From assembly GCA_027563935.2 (NCBI GenBank), contig CM050449.1, forward strand, positions 15,266,501 through 15,330,500: a stretch of DNA of 64,000 bases, in the 5' to 3' direction. Shown piece by piece: positions 34,556-45,290 of this stretch (position 1 is the stretch's first letter; the number at the start of each line of letters is the position of its first letter). The notes below the pieces were generated by a model. That model was not told where the DNA came from and ran no database searches. It was given only the letters and a program-made list of their open reading frames with translations. The DNA comes from Costus lasius. Lineage: Eukaryota > Streptophyta > Magnoliopsida > Zingiberales > Costaceae. Both the position numbers and the translations under genes were made by a program.

Positions 34556-36045
34556 TGACACGACCGCAAGTGCACGGTTATGTCGGAGTAATATAAAAGA
34601 TGTCGAATCCCACAGGGAGCGAAGTTGAATACTAGAAAGTCCGAGTCCTAATAGCTAGGCGAATCGAAACGTGGGTTTGAGAACAGAAATCGTAAATAAG
34701 CAATCACAAATACGTCGGTAGAGAAAAGATATGAGAGAAAATTCAGGGCTACGGCTTCCACCACAATGATAATCTTAACCGCACAAGAAAGATATTAGTT
34801 ATTTGGTTTATTGTTTTTGCAAAAGGAGTCTAACCCTAAGGTACAAGGTGCCCTCTCTCGAGTGAAACACCCCGGTGTTCGTCTTAGACCGACCTCCTAC
34901 TCTCGCGGTGGGTCGTTCTAAGATGAACCCAAAGAGTTCTATGGCAGACTATGGAATCCTCGAGCGAAGACCAAGCACTCTCGTGTCGAGGTCTCGCAAG
35001 TTTTACTCAGAGATTCCACCATTACGATCCTTCTCTCGATATGAATCGTAACGGCTAACACGTGAAAATATTCGTCCAAGATAAAATCATGAAATAAGTA
35101 CGTCAAAGTAATATGCTCACAATTCATACCAAATAACATAAATAGATACAAAAGTTTGCAATTAAAATCATCAAAGAGTTTCCACCAAGCCCCGAATTAG
35201 GGTTTACGCTATAATTGTCATTGAAACGCTCAAAATCTCTCTTTTAATGACAAGAAAAGTATAAGAAAATGAAGCTATGGGGAAGGAGACGATGAACCGA
35301 AGGAATCTTGAAGAAATCGTGATGATCGTGTGTCTCAATCGCCGAAAATCTCCAAAAATTGCCTCTGTCACCGTGTTCTTCCGCCCGCGCTGCTTCCTTG
35401 CGTGAATGCTCGATGATGAGGGCAAGAAAATTGGGGATTTTATATCCTATGCGTTCGCCTCTGAAAGAGCTTTCTATAGACACCTTACTTGCCAAATTTG
35501 GACTCCAAACGGGTGAGAAATTGAAGGAAAACCGAGTGTGGGTCAGGTCGCTCGTGAGCCTGGTTTAGAATCGCGGTGAACCCCGCCAGGTTCACCTGGC
35601 TATGATGTCTTCTGAGAGTTCGGCTGAAAGAAGCGCGGTGAACCTCGCCGGGTTCACCTAGTCGTGATGTCTTCTGGACAGTCGGCCAAATGGAATTCTG
35701 GTGAACCCCACTGGGTTCACCCGGCCTTGATGCTCTCTGTGAGTTGTGCAGGCTGGCGACTGGTATGGTGAACCCCACATGGCCGTGATTGTGAGGCTAA
35801 CTCTAAATGAGCCTAAATTTGACGGGCGGCTTCGTTTTCAAACCAGAAATCGTCCCATGGCCTTAGAATCTTCAAAATATGTCAAAAAAAAGAGTGTTTT
35901 TACCTAAAATTCCATAAAAGTGCCAAAAGGTAAAGATTCCGAAGATATGAAGGAAATAAGCCTATAATGAGTATAAAAATGCCGAAATAAGCCTAGATTT
36001 GACATGAAATAACTATGAAAATCACTACCAAAATGCAATGCATCA
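34556..36045 (-). repeat. Element 2, 3' LTR (full length)
   Basis: 1490 bp. It contains three 22-bp palindromes of the form GGTGAACCC-N-GGGTTCACC at 35575, 35637 and 35700 and a decayed fourth near 35765. The neighbouring minus strand reads GCTTGAGGACAAGCAAAG, as in element 1. Confidence 0.93.
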
Positions 36046-36408
36046 AAATACTCCAGACTTAAATCTTTGCTTGTCCTCAAGCAATAAAATAAGATGAGAT
36101 ACATGATTGGTAAAAGAGCAATCTTTTGTGTCAAAGTATACAACCAAGTTAGAAAATCGTTTAATAACAATCCAAGATCTAATCAGGAGAAATCAAGTAA
36201 ATGGTTGTCTCAGGTGTTCAACAGTTTGATCCCATAATAACTAGATGTCAAACAACTTAGTAAGCAGCAAACATAGGATTCAATTAAGTTTACATAAAAC
36301 ACTCATGCAATTCCAATCTTTCCTAGTCAAATCGTTGGGGTTAACTCAAATGTTTTATTCAGGATACGATATACTGATTATTGCACTAGACTTCAACTCA
36401 TAACCTTA

Positions 36409-36527
36409 GGTACCATTGCCAAATTTTCGCAATGCCAAGTAGAGGAGTCATTTTATTGTTTTCAATTTCACATCCTTTAGATTTCAACTCATGTCCTTCG
36501 GTACCACTGCCAATTTTGCGCAGTGCC
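36409..36527 (-). repeat. Paired conserved hairpin motif, element 2
   Basis: Two copies at 36409-36436 and 36500-36527, GGTACCATTGC-loop-GCAATGCC and GGTACCACTGC-loop-GCAGTGCC, followed by AAGTAGAGGAGTC or AAGTAGAGGAATC. Stems differ from each other and from element 1 yet remain paired. Confidence 0.82.
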
Positions 36528-37286
36528 AAGTAGAGGAATCTAAGGGTGATTATTCTCCCTTTTTTTCATGCTCAGTAGTTGATGACATATCCATTTTGAC
36601 AGATGCAGTGTTTCCCCAACAACAGAAAGGAATTAAAAGAATAACTAAGCGAATATGTATCTCAAAATGATTCTCATGTAAGTTGCAAGCTTGAGTTAAT
36701 TCAACAATCTCATCAATGTTTGACCCACTAATGAACATCTCAAAATCAATCCAAATCACAAAAATTTCTAAATCATAGAACATATGAATATGGTTCAAAC
36801 AGTATTTCTAACAAGGTGGTATCACTCCAGACTTAATTCTTTGATCATTCCTAACCAATCATGCATTCAACTCAAATTTTTGAAATAGCTATCATAGGAC
36901 AAGTCTCATGATACACGCATAAATTCATGAGAAAGGAATCAAACATTTCAAAATTTTCACAGCGTGTATATGAGTCACAATCATCATAGCAAAGTACTGA
37001 TATAGGCATGAAAGTAAAATGCAAAGTGTCATACATAACTGTCATAGAGTGGGGCATGAAGATGCGGACCAGGCCCACAAATAAGATGGCATATAAGATA
37101 CAATGCCAGAATATCCATCACAGAATAAAAGTATCCATCCAAACATAGCACGGTCAAATAGCCACATGAAACAGGAAAATAGAAATCGGAAGATAGAAAG
37201 CTCATCTACTCTAAAATTTTGCATAGTCCTCTATGCAATACCATGATGTGAGAGGAGTGGATTCTGAAACAGATATCCGGGGGAAG

Positions 37287-38804
37287 CTACTTCTTTTTGC
37301 GCGAGCGGGAGCCAGAAGCTCTCGAGCTCGAGCTCTTCTTCTTCCCACGTGCACTATAATCCGGCTCAACCTCCTCATCTGAAGGAAAAACGCTATCGGA
37401 GGAGATGTCCATCTGAGCCCTGTGCTCCTCAGAGGCAAAGGCGAGGCGCTCATCCATCGCGAATAACTTTCCCCAAATAGAGCTCAGCATTTTGTGCTGG
37501 CGTTGCATACCAGCTTCAATTGATTCCCATCTTGCGGCGTAGTCCTGCTGCATGTGAGAGATAGTGGTGTCCATGTGATCAATCAACTCTCGCTGATGAA
37601 GCTGCTCTTCTTTGATTTCCTGCAATGCAGACATCATAGAATCGTGAGAGGAGGTGCCACCAAAAGAAAATGCTCCAGGTGGTGGCGGTGCAATGTCGAC
37701 TGGATCGGGTTGTGCGTCCTCAACTGGCTGGATGCGCCAGTTTCCATGAACTCTGATAGATGTGCGCTCCGGGTTTGGCAAAGGCAAGCAGAAGGGGCTC
37801 CCCTTGAATGTCATACAATATGAATCTCCCTTGTGTATGATCAGCTTCATGGGAACGCAGGCGTCGATGTCGAGCCTGTTGTTGCCGGTAGCCTCCAATG
37901 TGCCATAGGGGATGATGCCTAGGGAAACTGCCAGAGGTGTGATCAAGCCGCCAATCACTATCGCCCCCCTCAAAGAACAGGCGACGCGGCTGAAATGCTT
38001 TGCTAAATAATATCCTGAATCGACGCTAAAACTGTGGAGCATGCACCAGATATAAAATAACTCAGTCTGTCGAACCATATCGTCACTTTCACCGCGGCCA
38101 AAGAGAGTGTGGGCCAATACACGGTGAACGTACTTGATCACTGTGTTGCATAGACTGGATGCGCGAGCTGTGTGAGCAGAGTAGATGTGCTCGTTGGTGA
38201 CAGCGCCCCAGAAGCTCTGCTCACTATACTCAGTAGGGACTCTGCGTGCGCTAGGCTCTGGAAAACCGTAAATACCGCGGAACTGTGAAAGAGATAGGAT
38301 GTGTTCGATGTTACCCAGGTGGAAGGACAGACGGCCTGGATCATCCTCAAGTGTAGGATCAACTTTGACTTCTAATGAACTCAGAAATTCCAGTGTGGTA
38401 TCGATGTAGGTGGGTGAGAATAACTGGTGAAATTGCTCCCACCCTATGGATGCATACATCCAGTCAAAGTCTCCAAGCATCCCTAGCATCTGTAGGGTGG
38501 TTCGATTAAGATACCGCATATTGAGCACGCAGCGTTGTCGCAGAATCTGATATCGTGCCTCTTGCGCAGCATTCTGGAAGATAATCCCGAACTCGTTCGG
38601 GGGAGACACGTAAGTCTGCGGTCGGCTGGAAGGTGTGCGGCCGTGACGAGACGAAGAGGAACCGGGCATAGCCGAAGAAGGTCGGTAGGAAGGAGGAGTA
38701 GGCGTCGGCTCGTACTCCTCATCGTCCGTGGCGGACGAGTCTGATAGCGCCTGCTGCGGTCGTGAGGTTCTCTTGCTGGCCATGGCCTTCGTCCTTAGAG
38801 GCAT
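37287..38804 (-). CDS. Athila ORF in the env position (ATHILA ORF-1 family)
   Basis: An uninterrupted 505-codon frame starting MPLRTKAMASKRTSRPQQ. The N-terminal about 90 residues are Ser/Pro-rich and low complexity. The middle has the conserved Athila domain with ILRQRCVLNMRYLNRTTLQM, EFLSSLEVKV and FRGIYGFPEP. A hydrophobic stretch, RGAIVIGGLITPLAVSLGII, could span a membrane, a coiled-coil-like Gln/Met-rich region follows near residue 400, and the C-terminus is basic (SRASGSRSRKKK). In Athila elements this ORF lies after pol and has been called env-like; its function is unproven. It is intact although the rest of the element is badly deleted. Confidence 0.85.
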   Translation of the reverse strand: MPLRTKAMASKRTSRPQQALSDSSATDDEEYEPTPTPPSYRPSSAMPGSSSSRHGRTPSSRPQTYVSPPNEFGIIFQNAAQEARYQILRQRCVLNMRYLNRTTLQMLGMLGDFDWMYASIGWEQFHQLFSPTYIDTTLEFLSSLEVKVDPTLEDDPGRLSFHLGNIEHILSLSQFRGIYGFPEPSARRVPTEYSEQSFWGAVTNEHIYSAHTARASSLCNTVIKYVHRVLAHTLFGRGESDDMVRQTELFYIWCMLHSFSVDSGYYLAKHFSRVACSLRGAIVIGGLITPLAVSLGIIPYGTLEATGNNRLDIDACVPMKLIIHKGDSYCMTFKGSPFCLPLPNPERTSIRVHGNWRIQPVEDAQPDPVDIAPPPPGAFSFGGTSSHDSMMSALQEIKEEQLHQRELIDHMDTTISHMQQDYAARWESIEAGMQRQHKMLSSIWGKLFAMDERLAFASEEHRAQMDISSDSVFPSDEEVEPDYSARGKKKSSSSRASGSRSRKKK

Positions 38805-39249
38805 TGTGATTCAGACAATCGGAGGATGGCTGGTAAGTGTCGACTGTAAGATCCGGTAGGAGATGCTCTCAGATCGGAAGTGGCGGAAACAGAAGATGTC
38901 GGCAAGGAAAGGCGACACGAAAATCCGATGTGAAACAGGCGAGAATAGCTTGATCAGACTGCAATGAATCGTAAATCAGAACCTGAGAGATTACCTCTGA
39001 GTGGTAAGATGGGGAGAAGGCAGCGCGATCCTGTCGGTTTCGTCGAAATCGGGAGGCGGCGGCAGATCAGGTTGATAAAAATCGAAGAACAGCGGATGCA
39101 CGGGACTGAGATCCGGAGTTGCTTAGAGAGAATAGTTGAAAGGAAAATCCAGATCGAAGCGCTGTAGATGTTCTTCGTGTGTTGAGAAGATCAGAGGGAG
39201 GCGCAATCGAGTGGCAGCGGTGGTAAGGTCAAGCGTGTGTGCCCTAGTT

Positions 39250-39590
39250 TCGGGTGAACAAAGCATGAAATTCCAGTGAACCAGCCCGGATTCACTCACC
39301 CGTGATGTTTTCTGTGGTCGGGCAGAAACAACAGAAGCACGGGTGAACCCACTCGGGTTCACCGAGCCGTGAAGCATTCTGGGAAATTTTCTGGTCTTCA
39401 GAATCGTGGTGAACCCCGTGGGGTTCACCTGCCTGTGAAGCTCACTAGATAGATTCCGCGCATAAAGAATACTGGTGAACCCCGTGGGGTTCACCTGCCC
39501 GTGAAATCCTCTGGTCACAAAGCTTGGGCGCACTGTTCAGAACACATTACGGTGAACCCCATGGGGTTCACCAAGCCGTGATGTTCACTG
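39250..39590 (-). repeat. Element 2, internal array of palindromic repeats
   Basis: Palindromes GGTGAACCC...GGGTTCACC at 39342, 39408, 39474 and 39551, plus a decayed one near 39275. Spacings are 66, 66 and 77 bp. The last is a perfect 22-bp palindrome with centre AT. Each is followed by a CCGTGAAG/CCGTGATG phrase and then a TCTGG-like phrase. The same palindrome family is present in this element's LTRs. Confidence 0.88.
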
Positions 39591-39801
39591 GATGCTCGAA
39601 AAAATCTGGAAAAATTCTCATGTGCTCCCTCTTCTTCCTACAACATATAGAGATATCAAATTAGTAGCAATCCCTTCTAGAAAAGCAAAAATAAAAGAAA
39701 AACAAATTAACGTTCTAAAACACCAACTAATGATAAGGAAAAATTATGCAAAAGAACTAAAATTAGACAAAAACTTGGGTTGCCTCCCAAGAGCGCTAGG
39801 T

Positions 39802-40625
39802 TTAGGTCGGTAGCTCGACCATAAGAGTTTTCAAAGTTTCAATTCCAGGGGGTCTGAGAGAGCTAAAACATCCTCTCTCTCTCTCTACTTGCTCATCTAC
39901 AAAATAATGTTTCAGGCGGTGCCCGTTAACTGTGAAGCTTCCAGTTCGTTCTGTCCAAATTCTGATAGCACCATATGGTTGAACTTTCTGAACTGTGAAA
40001 GGACCGGACCACCTCGTGCGAAGTTTTTCTGGGAACACTCGAAGTTGTGAATTGAGCAGCAGTACTTTGTCTCCCTCATGAAATTCCTTCTTTGCTATGC
40101 GCTTGTCGTGCCAAAACTTGGTGCGTGCTTTGTAGCTCTTGGCGTTCTCGGTCGGGGTAAGTTCCAATGGTTCCACGTCTCTTCTAGGCGGCTCAACATC
40201 CTGCGCGGATTTCTCCACAATGTCCACGCTGCAGCATATACCTGCAAGAGAAGGTTTTTTCAAAGCATGAGTAAGATCAAATTGAATGGCATTGCCACAG
40301 ATGTTCAAGGTCAGTTTCTCATTCTTGACATCCATGACAGCGCCTGCAGTGGCTAAGAAAGGCCTCCCCAAAATGATCGGGAGCCTATCATCCTCATCAA
40401 TCTCCAAGACAATAAAATCAGCAGGAATAAAGTAATCTTCTACTTTAACAGGTACGTCCTCTAAAATACCAACTAGGTAACGCACAGATCGGTCTGCAAG
40501 CTGTATAGAAATATTAGTTCGATGCAAATCCCCTAAGTCTAGCCTTTTACAAAGTGAAAGTGGCATGAGGCTAACGCTCGCTCCTAAGTCGCACAGAGCC
40601 CTCTGAAAAGACATCTACCCAATCT
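39802..40625 (-). pseudogene. Athila protease fused to integrase C-terminus by deletion
   Basis: An open frame of 270 codons begins with the aspartic protease (LCDLGASVSLMPLSLCKRLD; the DLGAS active-site form is usual for Athila) and continues through LPIILGRPFLATAGAVMDV. After about residue 165 it passes without a stop into the integrase C-terminal region (AKSYKARTKFWHDKRIAKKE, then EKLRTRWSGPF). RT, RNase H and the integrase core, normally well over 2 kb, are absent. The product would be inactive for reverse transcription. Confidence 0.85.
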
Positions 40626-41763
40626 GGCAAGGTATGGAAAAACTGCCGGGGTCTTTAAGCTTTTGAGGTAGCTTATTCTGAATGATGGCGCTGCACTCCT
40701 CGGTAAGTGCAACAGTCCCTTGATCCTCTAGCTTCCTCTTGTTTGATAAAATGTCTTTCAGAAATTTCGCATAAGTCGGCATCTGGGAAAGAGCATCGAC
40801 AAAAGGGATGTTAATGTAGAGTTTCTTTAAAACCTCTAAAAGCTTACCAAACTACTTGTCCAATTTAGCCTTGACAAGCCTCTGTGGAAAGGGAATCGGT
40901 GGCTTATACGCTGGCAGTCCCACATAGGGCCGCTCCTCTTCAGCTGGTTCAGATGCCACCGGTGTCACATCAGTATGCGGTTCCACAGGTGCTCGTATTG
41001 ACTCTTCTATTTTGTCATCTGTCAGCATCTTCGGGTCTTCCAATTGCTTGCCGCTCCGAGTGGAGATTGCATTGCACTGCTCCCTCGGGTTTATTCAGGC
41101 TGGGATGGTAACTTTCCTGGTGCTCTGGAAGATGAGCTAGCTTGCTGGGCTAGCTGGCTCTCTAGCATCTTATTGTGTGTCTCTAGGGAGTCCATCCTGG
41201 TCATCATCATCTTCATCATATCTGTGAGTCCTTCAAGTTGCTTGCCCAGATTTGAATCATTGTTGGGCCTTGGCTGAGTTGTCCGGTAAGAGAAATTTGG
41301 ATGGTTGCGCCATCCTGGATTGTAGTAGTTGGAATAAGGGTTGTTGTTCTGGTTGAAATTTTCAACTGCATTCAATTGCTCAGGATGAACTGCAGCCATC
41401 TGTCCATCTCCTGCCTGGCATTCTACTCTTGCATGACCTACAACTCCACAGACCTCACAAGAAATAGCATTAATATCCACAGAATTACCAGACCAAGAAT
41501 CGAGCTTTCTAGTCAAATTATCTACCTTAGCCGTGAGAGCAGTAAGAGAGTCTAAGTCATACTTACCTGACTTCTTGGTAGAAGTACCTCACTCAGATGT
41601 CCATTGGTGATGGTTAATCGCCATGTCCTCGTGAAGGTGCATTGCATCCTCAACTCTCCTTTTCATCAAAGCGCCTCCTACTGCAGCGTCCACTGTAAGC
41701 CTCGTGTTGTAATCCAAACCGCTGTAGAACGTTTGGATCAAAACCCATGTCTCAACTCCATAA
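40626..41763 (-). pseudogene. Athila gag C-terminal region with stops
   Basis: Reads WVLIQTFYSGLDYNTRLTVD, AAVGGALMKRRVEDAMHLHE, a stop, then the CEVCGVVGHARVEC zinc knuckle, NPYSNYYNPGWRNHPNFSYR and, after the spacer, YVGLPAYKPPIPFPQRL and a protease-proximal part. Several in-frame stops (near 41595, 40855 and 40620) break it. The N-terminal half of gag is lost because DNA from the 5' LTR joins directly at about 41763. Confidence 0.85.
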
Positions 41764-42771
41764 TGAAATCGTAACGGCTAACACGTGAAAATATTCGTCC
41801 AAGATAAAATCATGAAATAAGTACGTCAAAGTAAAATATGCTCACAATTCATACCAAATAACATAAATAGATACAAAGCTTGCAATTAAAATCTTCAAAG
41901 GGTTTCCACCAAGCCCCGAATTAGGGTTTACGCTACAATTGTCATTGAAACGCTCAAAATCTCTCTTTTAATGATAAGAAAAGTATAAGAAAATGAAGCT
42001 AAGGGGAAGGAGACGATGAACCGAAGGAATCCTGAAGAAATCGTGATGATCGTGTGTCTCAATCGCCGAAAATCTCCAAAAATTGCCTCTGTTGCCTTGT
42101 TCTTCCGCTCGCGCCGCTTCCTTGCGTGAATGCTCGATGATTAGGATAATAAAATTGGGGCTTTTATATCCTATGCGTTCGCCTCTGAAAGAGCTTTCCA
42201 TAGACACCTTATTTGCCAAATTTGGACTCCGAACGGGTGAGAAATAGAAGGAAAACCGAGTGTGGGTCGGGTCGCTCGCGAGCCTAGTTTAGAATCGCGG
42301 TGAACCCCGCCGGGTTCACCTGGCTGTGATGTCTTCTGAGAGTTCGGCTGAAAGAAGCGCGGTGAACCCCGCCGGGTTCACCTGGTCGTGATGTCTTCTG
42401 GACAGTTTTCAGCCAAATGGAATTCTGGTGAACCCCGCTGGGTTCACCCGACCGTGATGCTCTCCGTGACTTGTGCAGGCTGGCAACTGGTATGGTGGGG
42501 TTCACCTGGCTGTGATTGTCAGGCTAACTCCAAATGAGCCTAAATTTGACGGGCGGTTTCGTTTTCACACCAGAAATCGTCCCATGGCCTCAGAATCTTC
42601 AAAATAAGTCGAAAAAAGGGTGTTTTTACCTGAAATTCCATAAAAGTGCCAAAAAGTGAAGATTCCGAAGATATGAAGGAAATAAGCCTATAATGAGTAT
42701 AAAAATGCTGAAATAAGCCTAGATTTGACATGAAATAACTATGAAAATCACTACCAAAATGCAATGCATCA
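41764..42771 (-). repeat. Element 2, 5' LTR, truncated
   Basis: Matches 35040-36045 of the full LTR and carries palindromes at 42299, 42361 and 42427 and a half-lost one at 42493. The inner about 485 bp of the LTR, the primer-binding site and early gag are deleted. Confidence 0.9.
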
Positions 42772-42792
42772 TATAGTAGCTGGGAGCAAAGT

Positions 42793-44264
42793 TGGTAGCC
42801 GGTAAATACACCATTCCGCAAGTATATGGACTATCGAAGTAATAAATATGTATCGTCGATCCCACAGGGACCAAATGCCAAGTACCGACTGATTAGATTA
42901 TCACAAGCTAGACGATCTTTTACTGATTTTGTAATGATTGCTAAAGTCTAAAGTTAAGCTAAACAAGAACAAAGCAAGGTAATTCAAGAGGAAAGCAATG
43001 CAATGGCTCAACTAAGGATCCGAGGATGCAAGGAATCAGGGCTAGGGTCCACCACCTTGAAGTATTATGCATAGATGAAATAACATAAAGCAATCCCTAT
43101 TTAATATCCTAAGGCGATCCAAGAGTGCGCAAGTCGTCCTCTCTCGAGCGATGCAACTTGCGACCAGGAGCTTTACCCGATTTAACGTCTACCGTCGTAG
43201 GACACAAAATCGAATAAACTCATGGAGTGCCGGATTGTGCATACCATCCCATCATTTGTACATGTTGTCCCCTCTCGGGTGATGCAACAAGGTGTTTGCA
43301 GAATTCGACGTATACTCTCGTAATACGCCTACCCAAACAAACCCAAAGAGCACAAAATGGTACGCACTACTCGTACCTAATCAACCATTCTCGTGCGATG
43401 ATTTAGGTACCCCCACCTAGGCTGTCGAATATCTACATGTACCTCTCGGCAATACCGGATATCTAAAATGTGAAGGAAGTAACAAAGTAAACTTCATTCA
43501 AAAGGTGCAACTAGGCAAGGTAAGACAATCTAGGGCTTGCATAATATCATTCATAATCTACACATAAAACCATCAAGGGGCTTTCCCAAGCCCTGAAACA
43601 AGTTTAAACTACAATACTCATGACACAAAGTGAAGCATGAATCGTTTCAGTCAATACATCCATGGTACAGAAAATTGGGCGATCAAATAGATAAGGGATG
43701 AGAAGACAAGACTCCCTCAAGATGAAAAAGGCCGCTTGGAATGACTTCCTCTTCCTCTCTCAGGCTGTCCTACTCATTCACGCTCTCGCGTCGAATGGGT
43801 TGTCTTCTTCTCCAATCGTTCAGCCGCTGCTTGCTTCGTTTGTATGCGTCCGCCTTTGGCCAAAAAATTCCCCCCTATTCCTTACGTGAATAGGGTTTTT
43901 GTCCTCTTCCTCTGTTCTCCTTGCCGAATTCCACTTCTGCCCCTGGTTAGCTTTCCATCTGACATGGATAAGTCGAGAGTTGAAGCCTGGAAAAATCGGC
44001 GTCTGGCGACACCAAAGCCACGGGGTGTGGTTCTTGTCACTAGGTGGACCGTGGTTTTCTCCAAGAATACAGATTTCGCTGAAAATGGTGGCATTTCCTC
44101 GCTCTTTCCCTGAAATGATGCAAAAACACCAAAGAGTGTATATTCCGAAGATAAAGCAATAATTTCATGCAAATAAGGTGTAAATGCAAGAAAAGTAAAG
44201 ATATAACAAGGAAAATAGCACGTAAATCTCTATACATAAATGGCTTAACAAAAGTCCTACTACA
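42793..44264. repeat. Solo LTR of an Athila-like family (third family)
   Basis: Runs TGGTAGCCGG to CCTACTACA inside chromovirus LTR sequence. Near its start it has CGCAAGTATATGGACTATCG and a GTCGATCCCACAGGGACC block like the LTRs of elements 1 and 2, but the rest differs. The pieces of host LTR (GGAGCAAAGT) lie on both sides. A clean target-site duplication was not seen, so the ends are approximate. Confidence 0.6.
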
Positions 44265-45290
44265 TGGAGCAAAGTGCCACACCACTAAAAAGGTAGGGGC
44301 CACCTCTTGAATTCATGGGAGCCACCGCTTGAATCCCACTACAACGTGATAGTTGTGGAGCAAAGTGCTACATGGAGCAAAGTGCCACACCCCTAAAAGG
44401 TGGGAGCTACCTCTTGAATTCATGGGAGGCACCGCTTGAATCCTAATATCTATGTGCATGAAGAGCCCTAAGATGCTCTTGCTAGACTTTGTTTGCTCTC
44501 TCCTGACGAGGATGGGTTCAACTTCTAGACGTGGAAGGAATTATGAATTTTGATTGTCTCCCCCTACATATATGATCTATGGCTATTCATGATATGAATG
44601 CACACCTATGACCCATGACTACTTATAATATGAATGTTCAATAATGATCAATGACTACTTGTGACTCAAATGTCTCATCCATGGGGAATATGTTTCTATC
44701 TTATTTTCCCTACCCAAATTATGTACTCAAGGGAATTTTGTTATCCTTCATTATTACTTTATTGTGTTATCTATTTCATTGATATGTTTATCCTCTTCAG
44801 TTTTGTTTCCCTTAGCCGTTGGGATTACTTGCTAGGCAATTTATGCTCATTCTTATTTGTACTAACTCATATTGCAGATTAGCTTGGCTACGCATTATGG
44901 GCAGAAGTATGAAATTTTTGGAAGCTCATTTTGGTGTTTTGGCTAAATCATGAAATTTTGTAATCTTGGAAATATTGTATGTTCTATAAAAGACTTGTAT
45001 TAAGGAGTTGTAATGTGACTTGTGATGAGAATGTTACTAGTTTTGAAATTTGATTACAATGGTTTATGTTGATAACATGCTTAGCTCTCGGATTTTGGAT
45101 TGTGTGACTCTACTTTGCGTTTGGGTAAAAGACTTTGAAGGAATGGATATTTTTCTGTTGTAACTTAGAAGATGACATTTTATCACTTGTTTTGTTATTC
45201 AAGGGATTAAAACTTGATTTTGATTGTCGATTCTTACGAAAATTATGTTGTATGATTATCTATTATAGATTGTTATTATCTAAGGCTGTG
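44265..45290 (+). other. Chromovirus LTR remainder and leader before gag of copy C
   Basis: Resumes the LTR interrupted at 34551 with further GGAGCAAAGTGCCACACCCC blocks to about 44440, then AT-rich non-coding DNA. I found no primer-binding site here, so the LTR end cannot be placed. The LTR appears to serve as the 3' LTR of copy B and the 5' LTR of copy C. Confidence 0.5.

Larger units (their letters stand above)
34556..42771 (-). mobile_element. Athila retrotransposon with internal deletions (element 2)
   Basis: Ends are TGACACG at 34556 and GCATCA at 42771, flanked by a perfect 5-bp duplication TATAG (34551-34555 and 42772-42776). The orientation is minus. Order read on minus: truncated 5' LTR, gag C-terminus, protease fused to integrase C-terminus, GGGAGGCAACCC motif, palindrome array, long env-position ORF, paired hairpins, polypurine region, 3' LTR. 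RT, RNase H and most of integrase are missing. Confidence 0.93.

Noticed and set aside
35570..35780. Regular 62-66-bp spaced palindromes that look like a CRISPR array
   Set aside because: Plant nuclear DNA, spacers are themselves similar to each other, no cas genes, and the repeats lie in retrotransposon LTRs.
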